In this document: positions 15,151 through 23,107 of the stretch, piece after piece
Numbering within the stretch: the stretch's first letter is position 1
Layout: each line of letters begins with the position of its first letter
Assembly: GCF_020400605.1 (NCBI RefSeq)
Contig: NZ_JAINRD010000014.1
Coordinates: 1 to 64,000 of the forward strand
Direction of reading: 5' to 3'
From: Streptomyces aculeolatus
Lineage (GTDB): Bacteria > Actinomycetota > Actinomycetes > Streptomycetales > Streptomycetaceae
DNA: 64,000 nt
Made by a program: the position numbers and the translations under genes
Notes under the pieces: model-generated
What the model saw: the letters and a program-made list of their open reading frames with translations, nothing else
Told to the model about the DNA's origin: nothing
Databases searched by the model: none

Positions 15151-17456
15151 TGGCACCTCAGCACCTCATCCGGGTCACCGGAGCCGCCGAGCACAACCTC
15201 AAGAACGTCTCCCTCGACATCCCCCGCGACAGGATCACCGTCTTCACCGGGGTGTCCGGCTCCGGCAAGTCCTCGCTCGTCTTCGACACCCTCGCCGTGG
15301 AGTCGCAGCGGCAGCTCGGCGAGACCTACGGCTGGTTCGTCCGCAACCGGCTGCCGCGGCACGACCGGCCGCGCGCCGAAAGCCTGGAGAACCTCACGCC
15401 CGCCGTGGTCGTCGACCAGCGCCCGCTGGGCGGCGGCGCCCGCTCCACCGTCGGCACCGCCACCGACGTCTACGCCGTCCTGCGCGTGCTGTTCTCCCGC
15501 TGCGCCGAGCCGTCCGCCGGCGAGGCGAGCGCGTACTCGTTCAACGACCCGCGCGGGATGTGCCCGGGCTGCGACGGGCTCGGCAAGGAGGTCCGCCTCG
15601 ACCTGGACCGGCTGCTGGACCGGTCGAAGTCGCTGAACGGGGGCGCGATCCGGTTCGCGCCGTTCGGCGTCGGCTCTGTGTGGTGGCAGACGTACGCCGA
15701 GTCCGGCCTCTTCGATCCCGACCTGCCGCTGGCCCGCTACGGAGCGCGCGAGTGGGAGCTGCTCCTGCACGGCAAGGGGTTCCGGGTGCCGCGGCGCGTC
15801 AAGAGCACCGGCGCGGACGGGGAGAACACGTACGAGGGCCTGGTCGAGCGCTTCGGCCGGCTCTACCTCAGGCGGGACGTCGGCGCGCTCAGGGGCCGGA
15901 CCCGCGCCGAGGTGCTGCGCGTGGTCACCGAGGCGCCGTGCCCGCGGTGCGGCGGGGCGCGGCTGAACGAGGCCGCGCTCGCCGGCCGCGTCCGGGGGTG
16001 GAACATCGCGGAACTGGCCGCGCTGGAGGCGGGGGACCTGCTGGCCGAGCTGAAGCAGGTCGACGACCCGGTGGGCGGCCCCGCCGCCGCGGCGGCGGTG
16101 AGCACCCTGGAGCGGCTGGTGGGCGTCGGCCTCGGCTACCTGAGCCTGGACCGGGACACCTCGACCCTGTCGGGCGGCGAGGGGCAGCGGCTGAAGATCG
16201 TACGGCAGCTCGGGTCGAGCCTGACCGGGATGACGTACGTGTTCGACGAGCCGAGCACCGGCCTGCACCCGCGGGACGTGCACCACCTCACCGGACTGCT
16301 GCGGGAGCTGCGCGACAAGGGCAACACCGTGCTGGTCGTGGAGCACGACCGGGACGTCATCGCGATCGCCGACCACGTGGTGGACATGGGCCCCGGCGCG
16401 GGGACGCGGGGCGGCGAGGTGGTGTTCGCGGGGCCGCCTGCGGCGCTGGCAGCGGCGGACACGCCGACGGGCAGCCGGCTGGGCCGCACGGTGCCGCTGC
16501 CCGCCCGGGTGCATACCCCGGCGGGCTTCGTGCCGGTGGAGCACGTGACGGCAAACAATCTGCGCGACGTCACGGTGGCGTTCCCCCTCGGGGTACTGAC
16601 GGCGGTGACGGGGGTCGCGGGGTCGGGCAAGAGCACGCTGGTCGCGGAGTTCGTACGGCGCTACGCGGCCGGGGCGGGCCCGGAGGGCCGCGCGCCCGTC
16701 GTCGTCGACCAGTCGGCGATCACCGGCTCGTCCCGCTCGACCCCCGTGACGTACCTGGGCGCGATGGACCCGCTGCGCCGCTGCTTCGCCCGCGCGACGG
16801 GGGCGTCCGCCGCGCTGTTCAGCTTCAACTCGCGCGGCGCCTGCGCGACCTGCCGGGGCCGCGGCGCCATCGTCACCGACCTGGCGTTCATGGACCCGGT
16901 CAGCAGGCGCTGCGAGGCGTGCGGCGGGCGGCGGTTCGGGGACGAGGCGCTGGCCCACTCCGTACGCGGCCGCTCCATCGCCGACGTGCTGGAGATGACG
17001 GCGGCGCAGGCCGCCGGCTTCCTCGCGGCGGGCGGCCCCGGGGAGGCGGAGGTCGCGCGCCTGCTCGCCCCGCTCGGCGAGGTGGGACTCGGCTACATCA
17101 CGCTCGGCCAGTCCGTCGCGTCCCTGTCCGGCGGCGAGCGCCAGCGCCTCAAGCTCGCCACCCGGCTGCGGTCGCCCGGCGGCCTGTACGTCTTCGACGA
17201 GCCGAGCGCCGGGCTGCACATGGCCGACGTGGAAGGGCTGATCACGCTGCTGCACCGGCTGGTGGACGGGGGCGGCACGGTGGTCGTGGTCGAGCACGAC
17301 CGGGACGTCGTCAAGCACGCTGACCGGGTCATCGACCTGGGGCCGGGCGCCGGACGGGACGGCGGGCGGGTGCTGTTCGAGGGCACGCCGGCGGAGCTGG
17401 TCGGCACGGCGGAGTCGGCGACGGCGGATTATCTGCGCCGGGACCTGGCGGGCTGA
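15150..17456 (+). CDS. UvrA-like ABC ATPase (DrrC-type, excinuclease paralogue)
   Basis: 768 residues, shorter than the roughly 940-residue housekeeping UvrA. Two ABC modules are present: Walker A GVSGSGKSS near residue 35 and GVAGSGKST near 488, signatures LSGGEGQRLK and LSGGERQRLK, and D-loop blocks FDEPSTGLH and FDEPSAGLH. Zinc-type cysteine pairs occur in GMCPGCDGLG, CPRCGG, CATCRGRG and CEACGG. The insertion that binds UvrB in true UvrA seems to be missing, since the first Walker A runs quickly to the first Cys pair. This layout and length fit DrrC, the daunorubicin-resistance protein of S. peucetius, so protection against DNA-binding drugs is likely. The divergent WYL regulator is the obvious controller. 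Confidence 0.92.
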   Translation: MAPQHLIRVTGAAEHNLKNVSLDIPRDRITVFTGVSGSGKSSLVFDTLAVESQRQLGETYGWFVRNRLPRHDRPRAESLENLTPAVVVDQRPLGGGARSTVGTATDVYAVLRVLFSRCAEPSAGEASAYSFNDPRGMCPGCDGLGKEVRLDLDRLLDRSKSLNGGAIRFAPFGVGSVWWQTYAESGLFDPDLPLARYGAREWELLLHGKGFRVPRRVKSTGADGENTYEGLVERFGRLYLRRDVGALRGRTRAEVLRVVTEAPCPRCGGARLNEAALAGRVRGWNIAELAALEAGDLLAELKQVDDPVGGPAAAAAVSTLERLVGVGLGYLSLDRDTSTLSGGEGQRLKIVRQLGSSLTGMTYVFDEPSTGLHPRDVHHLTGLLRELRDKGNTVLVVEHDRDVIAIADHVVDMGPGAGTRGGEVVFAGPPAALAAADTPTGSRLGRTVPLPARVHTPAGFVPVEHVTANNLRDVTVAFPLGVLTAVTGVAGSGKSTLVAEFVRRYAAGAGPEGRAPVVVDQSAITGSSRSTPVTYLGAMDPLRRCFARATGASAALFSFNSRGACATCRGRGAIVTDLAFMDPVSRRCEACGGRRFGDEALAHSVRGRSIADVLEMTAAQAAGFLAAGGPGEAEVARLLAPLGEVGLGYITLGQSVASLSGGERQRLKLATRLRSPGGLYVFDEPSAGLHMADVEGLITLLHRLVDGGGTVVVVEHDRDVVKHADRVIDLGPGAGRDGGRVLFEGTPAELVGTAESATADYLRRDLAG

Positions 17457-17480
17457 GCGGCGAGAGTGCAGGCGGCCGGA

Positions 17481-17511
17481 GGGCCGGGGCGGGCGGGGCC
17501 CGTCCCGGCCC
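17481..17511. terminator. Bidirectional hairpin between the UvrA-like and SixA-like genes
   Basis: 14-bp stem with one mismatch and a 3-nt loop (arms 17481-17494 and 17498-17511), between convergent stop codons at 17456 and 17517. Confidence 0.7.
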
Positions 17512-17516
17512 GGCGC

Positions 17517-18035
17517 TCACTGCTGGTGCGGCGTCCAGAACTCGGTGAGCCGGCCCACGCCGTGCTCCACGGACTTCCACGAGCCGGCGAACTCCACCAC
17601 GGCCACGCCCGACGTCGGGAACCCGCGGCTCAGCCTGCTCAGCGTGTCCCCCTCGGCGGAGCCCGCCAGGGCGTCGGCGAGGCCGTGCATGCCGGGGTTG
17701 TGGCCGATGACCAGCAGCGTGGAGACGTCGTCGGGGACCTCGTTCAGCACCTGGATCAGCTCGCCGAGGGACGCCTCGTACAGCCGCTCCTCGTACACGG
17801 TGCGCGGGCGCCGGGGCAGCTTGCCCACGACGAGCTTCCAGGTCTCGCGGGTGCGCTTGGCACTGGAGCAGAGGGTCAGGTCCGGGTCGATGTCGTGGGC
17901 CGCGAGGAAGTCCCCGGCGGCGGGAGCGTCGGCGCGGCCGCGCTCGGCGAGCGGGCGCTCGTGGTCGGAGTCCTGGGCCCAGTCGGCCTTGGCGTGTCGG
18001 AGGAGAACGATGCTGCGGGGCGTTCCTGCGCTCAT
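17517..18035 (-). CDS. SixA-type phosphohistidine phosphatase (histidine phosphatase family)
   Basis: 172 residues. The catalytic RHA motif of the branch is seen in IVLLRHAKADW (residues about 9-19), the second Arg in SSAKRTRETW, and the second catalytic His in VIGHNPGMHGL. These are the features of SixA, the phosphohistidine phosphatase, rather than of phosphoglycerate mutases. The substrate here is unknown; in E. coli SixA acts on PtsP/NPr-type phosphohistidine. The ATG at 18035 places the RHA motif at the usual distance from the N-terminus. It is preceded on the same strand by a 39-residue membrane peptide gene. Confidence 0.9.
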   Translation of the reverse strand: MSAGTPRSIVLLRHAKADWAQDSDHERPLAERGRADAPAAGDFLAAHDIDPDLTLCSSAKRTRETWKLVVGKLPRRPRTVYEERLYEASLGELIQVLNEVPDDVSTLLVIGHNPGMHGLADALAGSAEGDTLSRLSRGFPTSGVAVVEFAGSWKSVEHGVGRLTEFWTPHQQ

Positions 18036-18136
18036 AAGCTCAGCTTCGCACGAAACCGGCCGCCGGGTCCGGGCAGTTCGCAGGGTCTCCCGCCAGGAGT
18101 GACGAGGCGGCGGCCCGTCCGCACCCGGGCGGGGGC

Positions 18137-18256
18137 TCAGAGGAGCCGCAGGGCGAGGAGCGCGGTGAACGCGATGACGGGCAGGGCGACGGACCACCAC
18201 GGCAGCAGGCGCTGCGCCGCCGGCGGTGCGGGCTGGGTGTGGGCACCGGCTGACAT
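18137..18256 (-). CDS. 39-residue single-span membrane peptide
   Basis: Found by reading the minus strand: ATG at 18256 with GGAGG 5 nt upstream, 39 codons, stop at 18137. The N-terminal half is polar and Ala/Pro-rich (MSAGAHTQPAPPAAQRL) and the C-terminal half is one membrane helix (WWSVALPVIAFTALLALRLL). Similar short LPWW-type membrane peptides occur in other Streptomyces as far as I recall, with unknown role. It is 101 bp upstream of the SixA-type gene in the same direction and could share its transcript. The strong ribosome site is the best evidence that it is real. Confidence 0.65.
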   Translation of the reverse strand: MSAGAHTQPAPPAAQRLLPWWSVALPVIAFTALLALRLL

Positions 18257-18459
18257 CTTCGCCTCCGTGGGGTTGCCTGACGTCCCGAGTCCTTCGTGCT
18301 GCTTCGAACCTACGGACCCGGGGCGGCCCGCCCCATCCGGTGACCCACCCAGTTACCCCTGACCCTGGCCCCCTAGGGGAGGGTGGGGCTAGCCCCACCC
18401 TCCGTCCCCGCCCGGCGCCCCCGCGCGGAGCCGCGGGGGCGGGATGCGAGACTGGCGGT

Positions 18460-18576
18460 ATGCCCGTGCTCGACCCGAATCCCCAGAACGGACAGCGCAA
18501 GCTGCTCTACGTGCTCGGCGCGATGCTCGCCATCACGGTGGTCATCGGCGTCATCGCCACGATCGCCTCGCCCTGA
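18460..18576 (+). CDS. SGM_5486-family transporter-associated micropeptide
   Basis: 38 residues: MPVLDPNPQNGQRK followed by one membrane helix LLYVLGAMLAITVVIGVIA. Sequence and position match the Streptomyces family named SGM_5486 transporter-associated protein, found next to CynX/NimT-type MFS carriers, as here (the carrier gene ends 67 bp away, convergent). The function is not known; a regulatory subunit of the carrier is one guess. A clear Shine-Dalgarno sequence is not seen upstream of the ATG at 18460. Confidence 0.8.
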   Translation: MPVLDPNPQNGQRKLLYVLGAMLAITVVIGVIATIASP

Positions 18577-18643
18577 GCCCCGCGACCGCTGCGGTTGCGG
18601 TTGCCGTCGCGGCTGTCGCCGGTGCCGGCGGGCCGTGCCGCCG

Positions 18644-19999
18644 TCAGAGCTCGTCCTCGACCACGCGGTCGCGGCCGGCGAGGATCCCCACCCCCACCTG
18701 GGCGACCATGAAGGCCGCGAGCACCGCCAGCGGGACGGTCCAGCCGTCCGTGGCCCCGTAGAGCGCGCCGACGGCAAGCGGGCCCGGGATGGAGATCAGG
18801 TAGCCGGTGCTCTGCGCGAAGGCGGAGAGCCGGACGAGGCCGGCGTGGCTGCGGGCCCGGGCCCCGAGCAGGGTGAGGACCAGCGGGAACGCGCAGTTGG
18901 ACACGGCGAGCAGCAGCGCCCACACCCAGGCGCCGCCCGCGGGCGCCAGCCACAGCCCCGCGTAGCCGCCGAGGCCGCACACGCCGAGCACGACGACCAG
19001 CGGCCCCTGGTGGTGCAGCCGGGCCGCGATCCGCGGCAGCACGAAGGCCAGCGGGACGCCCAGGCCCATGGCGAGGGCGAGCAGCAGCCCGGCGTTGGAG
19101 GCGGACACACCGGCGTCGCGGTAGATCTGCGGCAGCCAGCCGATGGTGACGTACGCGGCGGTGGCCTGGAGGCCGAAGAAGACGGCGAGCGCCCAGGCGG
19201 TGGGGCTCGCGGTGATACGGACCGGCCGTGCCGGCTCCGCCGCCCCCTCGGCAGCGGCGTCCCCCGCGGACCCTGCGGACCCGGCCGCTCCCACGGGCTC
19301 CGCGGACTCCGCGGCCGCCGCCCGGCGCGACCCGCGCGACAGCACCACCCACGGCACGACGGCGACCGCCGCGACGGCGGCCCACACGCCGAGCCCCAGG
19401 CGCCAGCTGCCGCCCAGCGCCTCGCTCAACGGCACGGTGAGGCCGGCGGCCGAGGCCGTACCGAGGGCCAGGCCCATCGAGTAGAGCCCGGTCATCGACC
19501 CGACCCGGTCGGGGAACCAGCGCTTGACGATGACGGGGATCAGGACGTTGCCCACCGCGATGCCGCCGAGCGCCAGCGCGCTGGCGGCCAGGAACGCGGG
19601 AGTGTTGCCGAACAGCGGGCGCAGCGCCAGGCCGCCGGCTATCGCGACGAGCCCGCCGGCGACGACGGCCACAGGGCCGAAGCGGCGGGCGAAGCGGGGC
19701 GCGAGGCTGCCGAAGACGGCGAAGCAGAGCGCCGGCATGGAGGTGAGCAGCCCGGCCACGGTGCCGCTCATGCCGATGTCGGTGCGCACGTCCTCCAGGA
19801 CCGAGCCGAACGAGGCTATCGCCGGGCGCAGGTTGACCGCCGCGAGCAGCAGCGCGGGGATCATGAGCCGCAGCAGCCACGGCGTCACCCGTGGCGCGGA
19901 AGGCGGCCCGGAGGCTGCTGACACCTCGGTGACCTGCACGTCTCGGGTCGTCTCCCCCGGGGCCTCGACGGGTTCGGTGAGGATGCTGCGGCGTGACAT
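18644..19999 (-). CDS. MFS transporter, CynX/NimT type
   Basis: About 451 residues with 12 predicted membrane helices. Conserved stretches are LLAAVNLRPAIASFG in helix 1, GLLTSMPALCFAVFG, and the large central Ala/Glu/Pro-rich cytoplasmic loop (residues about 235-275). The CynX/NimT group includes cyanate and 2-nitroimidazole carriers, but the substrate here cannot be inferred. ATG starts at 19999 and 20008 are both possible (MSRRS or MVSMSRRS); neither has a strong ribosome site. The divergent FadR-type regulator 64 bp away and the micropeptide at the 3' side form a small conserved locus, so the regulator probably controls this carrier. Confidence 0.88.
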   Translation of the reverse strand: MSRRSILTEPVEAPGETTRDVQVTEVSAASGPPSAPRVTPWLLRLMIPALLLAAVNLRPAIASFGSVLEDVRTDIGMSGTVAGLLTSMPALCFAVFGSLAPRFARRFGPVAVVAGGLVAIAGGLALRPLFGNTPAFLAASALALGGIAVGNVLIPVIVKRWFPDRVGSMTGLYSMGLALGTASAAGLTVPLSEALGGSWRLGLGVWAAVAAVAVVPWVVLSRGSRRAAAAESAEPVGAAGSAGSAGDAAAEGAAEPARPVRITASPTAWALAVFFGLQATAAYVTIGWLPQIYRDAGVSASNAGLLLALAMGLGVPLAFVLPRIAARLHHQGPLVVVLGVCGLGGYAGLWLAPAGGAWVWALLLAVSNCAFPLVLTLLGARARSHAGLVRLSAFAQSTGYLISIPGPLAVGALYGATDGWTVPLAVLAAFMVAQVGVGILAGRDRVVEDEL

Positions 20000-20015
20000 G
20001 GAGACCATCATAGAA

Positions 20016-20026
20016 TCATTGGATGA
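20016..20026. promoter_or_regulatory. Candidate GntR/FadR-type operator TCAT-TGG-ATGA
   Basis: Perfect 4+3+4 palindrome in the 64-bp divergent region between the MFS gene and the FadR-type regulator gene, in an AT-rich pocket unlike its surroundings. Size and symmetry fit a GntR-family half-site pair, but the consensus for this branch is not known to me. Confidence 0.45.
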
Positions 20027-20063
20027 ATGGTTGTCCACTCCGCAGTCCGAGCACGGGAGAGAC

Positions 20064-20747
20064 ATGGCACTGACGTCGCCGCGCAGGTCGAGCCTCACCG
20101 ACCAGGTGATCGCCCAGCTGCGTACGCAGATCACCGCGGGTGAGTGGCCCGTCGGCAGCCGCATCCCGACCGAGCCGGAGCTGGTCGAGCAGCTGGGTGT
20201 GGCGCGGAACACCGTCCGCGAGGCGGTGCGGGCGCTCGCGAACAACGGCCTGCTCGACATCCGGCAGGGCTCCGGCACGTACGTCGCCGCGACGAGCGAG
20301 CTGGCGGGCGTCATGCAGCGCCGGTTCGCCGGGACCCCGCCGGGGGACGTCGCGGAGCTGCGCAGCGCGCTGGAGGCGCAGGCGGCGCGGCTGGCGGCGG
20401 TACGGCGTACGGAGCCGGAGATGGCGCAGTTGGAGCTGCTGCTGCGGCGCCGCGAGGAGGCGTGGGAGTCGGGGGACGCGGCCGCTTTCGTCGACGCGGA
20501 CGCGACCCTGCACCTCGGGGTGGCGACGGCGTCGCACAACGAGGTGCTGACCGCCGTCTACGCGGACCTCGGCGAGGTCGTCCGCACGACCCTGCGCTCC
20601 AAGGTGGGCGACGTGCTGCTGCCGGCGGAGCACCTGGACCACGCCCGGATGGTGGCCGCGATCCGCGCCGGGGACGCGGAGACGGCCGCCGCGGAGGCGG
20701 GCCGGCACGCCTACGGCTGCATGCCGGAGCCGGCGCTCGGCGGCTGA
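20064..20747 (+). CDS. FadR-subfamily GntR transcriptional regulator (FCD domain)
   Basis: 227 residues: winged HTH at about 12-75 (VIAQLRTQITAGEWPVGSRI, then ARNTVREAVRALANNGLL), and a helical FCD effector-binding domain from about 95 (ELRSALEAQAARLAA; FVDADATLHLGVATAS with the metal-type Asp and His; HARMVAAIRAGD). FCD domains bind small carboxylates, often through a metal held by Asp and three His; the positions seen here are compatible. GGGAGA precedes the ATG at 20064. It is divergent from the MFS carrier with a palindrome between, so local control of that carrier is likely. Confidence 0.92.
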   Translation: MALTSPRRSSLTDQVIAQLRTQITAGEWPVGSRIPTEPELVEQLGVARNTVREAVRALANNGLLDIRQGSGTYVAATSELAGVMQRRFAGTPPGDVAELRSALEAQAARLAAVRRTEPEMAQLELLLRRREEAWESGDAAAFVDADATLHLGVATASHNEVLTAVYADLGEVVRTTLRSKVGDVLLPAEHLDHARMVAAIRAGDAETAAAEAGRHAYGCMPEPALGG

Positions 20748-20755
20748 GGCCCCGG

Positions 20756-21166
20756 CTACCCGTCCGGTACGTCCCGTATCGGCTCGTGGCTGACCCACGC
20801 CCGGTCGACGCCGAACCAGCAGCGGTCGCTCAGCTCGCCGCCCTCCGCGGGGTCGAGGCGCATCGGCATCCCGTCCACGTCCGGGTCCCACCACCGGGCG
20901 CACTCGATGTGCAGCTGTACGGCGTCGGTGTAGGGCCCGGCGTTGTAGCAGCGGGCGGTGACGGTCGACCCGGTGATCGCGGTGCGGCACTCGGCCCGCG
21001 TCGGCCCGCCGCGCCCGTCGGCGCCGGCCCCGTCCACGGCGCCCGCGGGACCGGCGGCGCCCAGCAGCACCGGCGCGGCGGCCACGGCGACGGCCGCGCC
21101 CAGGAGCGTACGGCGGCGCGCGGAGCCCCGGGTGCGGCGGCCGGGACGACGCGGGCCCTCACGCAC
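20756..21166 (-). CDS. Small secreted protein of unknown function
   Basis: 136 residues. A twin-arginine-like or Sec signal is visible: RRPGRRTRGSARRRTLLGA, a hydrophobic run AAVAVAAAPVLLGAAG, then a cleavage region GPAGAVDG near residue 45. The mature part has four cysteines (EC at the start, ARCYN, IECARWW, DRCWFG), which suggests two disulphides. No family recognised. GAGGAGG lies 7 nt before the GTG at 21166; the adjacent GTG at 21169 is also possible. It is convergent with the FadR-type gene, with 8 bp between stop codons. Confidence 0.72.
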   Translation of the reverse strand: MREGPRRPGRRTRGSARRRTLLGAAVAVAAAPVLLGAAGPAGAVDGAGADGRGGPTRAECRTAITGSTVTARCYNAGPYTDAVQLHIECARWWDPDVDGMPMRLDPAEGGELSDRCWFGVDRAWVSHEPIRDVPDG

Positions 21167-21380
21167 CACGGAACCTCCTCGGCCGTACGGCGACGCCGCG
21201 CACGAGCGTCGCTGCTGCACCACAAGGGGACGGTAACTGTCCCTCCAGCGTGCGCCGACGCCCCGGCCGCGGCCCACCGGCGTACGCCGAACGGGCGACC
21301 CCGTGAGGGAGCCGCCCGTCCGCTCGTCCTGCCGTACGGAACGCGCCCGGCGCCCGCCGGCCACGCGCCGCGCCCGCCGG

Positions 21381-22148
21381 CTACGCGCCCATGATGTGCA
21401 CACCGCCGTCGACGTGCACGATCTCCCCCGTCGTCTTCGGGAACCAGTCCGACAGCAGCGCCACGACCCCGCGCCCCGCCGGCTCCGGGTCCGCCATGTC
21501 CCACTCCAGCGGCGAGCGGGTGTTCCACACGTCGGCCAGGTCCGTGAAGCCGGGGATGGACTTCGCCGCCATCGAGCCGATCGGCCCCGCGGAGACCAGG
21601 TTGCAGCGGACGTTCTCCTTGCCCAGGTCGCGGGCCAGATAGCGGCTGGTGGCCTCCAGCGCCGCCTTGGCCGGGCCCATCCAGTCGTACTGCGGCCAGG
21701 CGAACTGCGCGTCGAAGGTCATGCCGACCACCGACCCGCCGCCCTGCATCAGCGGCAGGCACGCCATGGTCAGCGACTTCAGCGAGAACGCCGAGACGTG
21801 CATGGCGGTGGCGACCGACTCGAAGGGCGTGTTCAGGAAGTTGCCGCCGAGGGCGTCCGGCGGGGCGAAGCCGACGGAGTGCACGAGCCCGTCGAGCCCG
21901 CCCAGCTCCTCGCGCACGATGCCCTCGATCCGCGCCAGGTGCTCGTCGTCGGTGACGTCGAGTTCGACGACCTTCGTCGGCCTGGGCAGCTTCTTCGCGA
22001 TGCGCTCGGTCAGCGTGGGCCGCGGGAACGCGGTGAGGATGATCTCCGCGCCCTGCTCCTGCGCCAGCTTCGCGGCGTGGAAGGCGATGGACGACTCCAG
22101 CAGCACGCCGGTGATGAGGACGCGCTTGCCTTCGAGGATTCCGCTCAT
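21381..22148 (-). CDS. fabI: Enoyl-[acyl-carrier-protein] reductase FabI (InhA-like)
   Basis: 255 residues. It reduces trans-2-enoyl-ACP with NADH in the last step of each type II fatty acid elongation cycle. The N-terminus MSGILEGKRVLITGVLLESSIAF has the InhA/FabI nucleotide-binding layout (Gly followed by a Ser-Ile-Ala stretch rather than classical GxxxGxG). The catalytic pair is in QYDWMGPAKAALEA (Tyr-x6-Lys spacing typical of this family). It is close to mycobacterial InhA in the opening block. The gene follows fabG by 5 bp in the same order as mabA-inhA, so the two form an operon. Confidence 0.95.
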   Translation of the reverse strand: MSGILEGKRVLITGVLLESSIAFHAAKLAQEQGAEIILTAFPRPTLTERIAKKLPRPTKVVELDVTDDEHLARIEGIVREELGGLDGLVHSVGFAPPDALGGNFLNTPFESVATAMHVSAFSLKSLTMACLPLMQGGGSVVGMTFDAQFAWPQYDWMGPAKAALEATSRYLARDLGKENVRCNLVSAGPIGSMAAKSIPGFTDLADVWNTRSPLEWDMADPEPAGRGVVALLSDWFPKTTGEIVHVDGGVHIMGA

Positions 22149-22153
22149 GGTGC

Positions 22154-22873
22154 TCAGTGACCCATGCCCAATCCGCCGTCCACGGGAATGACGGCTCCGG
22201 TGATGTACGAGGCGTCGTCGGAGGCCAGGAACCGCACGGCCGCGGCGACGTCCGCCGGCTGCGCGTACCGGCCGAGCGGCACCTGCGCGAAGATCTCCGC
22301 CTGCCGCTCCTCCGACAGCGCCCGCGTCATGTCGGTCTCGACGAAGCCGGGCGCGACGACGTTGAAGGTGATGTTGCGCGAGCCCAGCTCGCGCGCCAGC
22401 GAGCGGGCGAAGCCGACGAGCGCCGCCTTGGAGGCGGCGTAGTTGGACTGGCCCGGGGAGCCCATGAGGCCCACCACGGAGGAGATGAGCACGACGCGCC
22501 CCTTGCGGGCCCGCAGCATGCCGCGGTTGGCGCGCTTGACGACGCGGAAGGTGCCGGTGAGGTTGGTGTCCACGACGGAGGTGAAGTCCTCCTCGGACAT
22601 CCGCATCAGCAACTGGTCCTTGGTGACACCGGCGTTGGCCACCAGCACCTCCACGTTGCCGTGCTCCTCCTCCACCTCCTTGTACGCCCGGTCGACCTGC
22701 TCGGTGTCGGTGATGTCGCACCTCACCGGCAGGCAGCCCAGCTCCACCAGCTCCGCGGGCGGCTCGCCCGAGCGGTACGTGAACGCGACCTTGTCGCCCG
22801 CCTCGGCGAACGCGCGGGTGATGTCGAGGCCGATACCGCGGTTGCCTCCGGTGACCAGAACCGAGCGGCTCAA
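22154..22873 (-). CDS. fabG: 3-oxoacyl-[acyl-carrier-protein] reductase FabG
   Basis: 239 residues, classical SDR: cofactor motif TGGNRGIGL at residues 8-16, NAGV near 85, catalytic Ser in VLISSVVG, and YxxxK in NYAASKAAL. It reduces 3-oxoacyl-ACP with NADPH in fatty acid synthesis. The start is a TTG at 22873, a choice supported by the family N-terminus MSRSVLVTGG and a purine-rich stretch GAAGGGATGGG upstream. It is the first gene of the fabG-fabI unit; the divergent neighbour is tldD. Confidence 0.94.
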   Translation of the reverse strand: MSRSVLVTGGNRGIGLDITRAFAEAGDKVAFTYRSGEPPAELVELGCLPVRCDITDTEQVDRAYKEVEEEHGNVEVLVANAGVTKDQLLMRMSEEDFTSVVDTNLTGTFRVVKRANRGMLRARKGRVVLISSVVGLMGSPGQSNYAASKAALVGFARSLARELGSRNITFNVVAPGFVETDMTRALSEERQAEIFAQVPLGRYAQPADVAAAVRFLASDDASYITGAVIPVDGGLGMGH

Positions 22874-23107
22874 GGACCCATCCCTTCTCCCTGGTGGATC
22901 CCGGACTCTCTCCAGGACTCCTCACCCGAGAAGCTATCGGTACGGGACGCGCCACGGGCATTCCGCCCCCCACACAGGCCCGCGGCGGACACTTGTGGGG
23001 TTCTCACAGAAACCCGCTGGGCACGGGGCATCCGCTCGGGCATGATCGGCCGGGGGCCCGGACGCGGCCCGCGGCACCACCACCCACCACCGACCGGAGG
23101 GCAGAAC

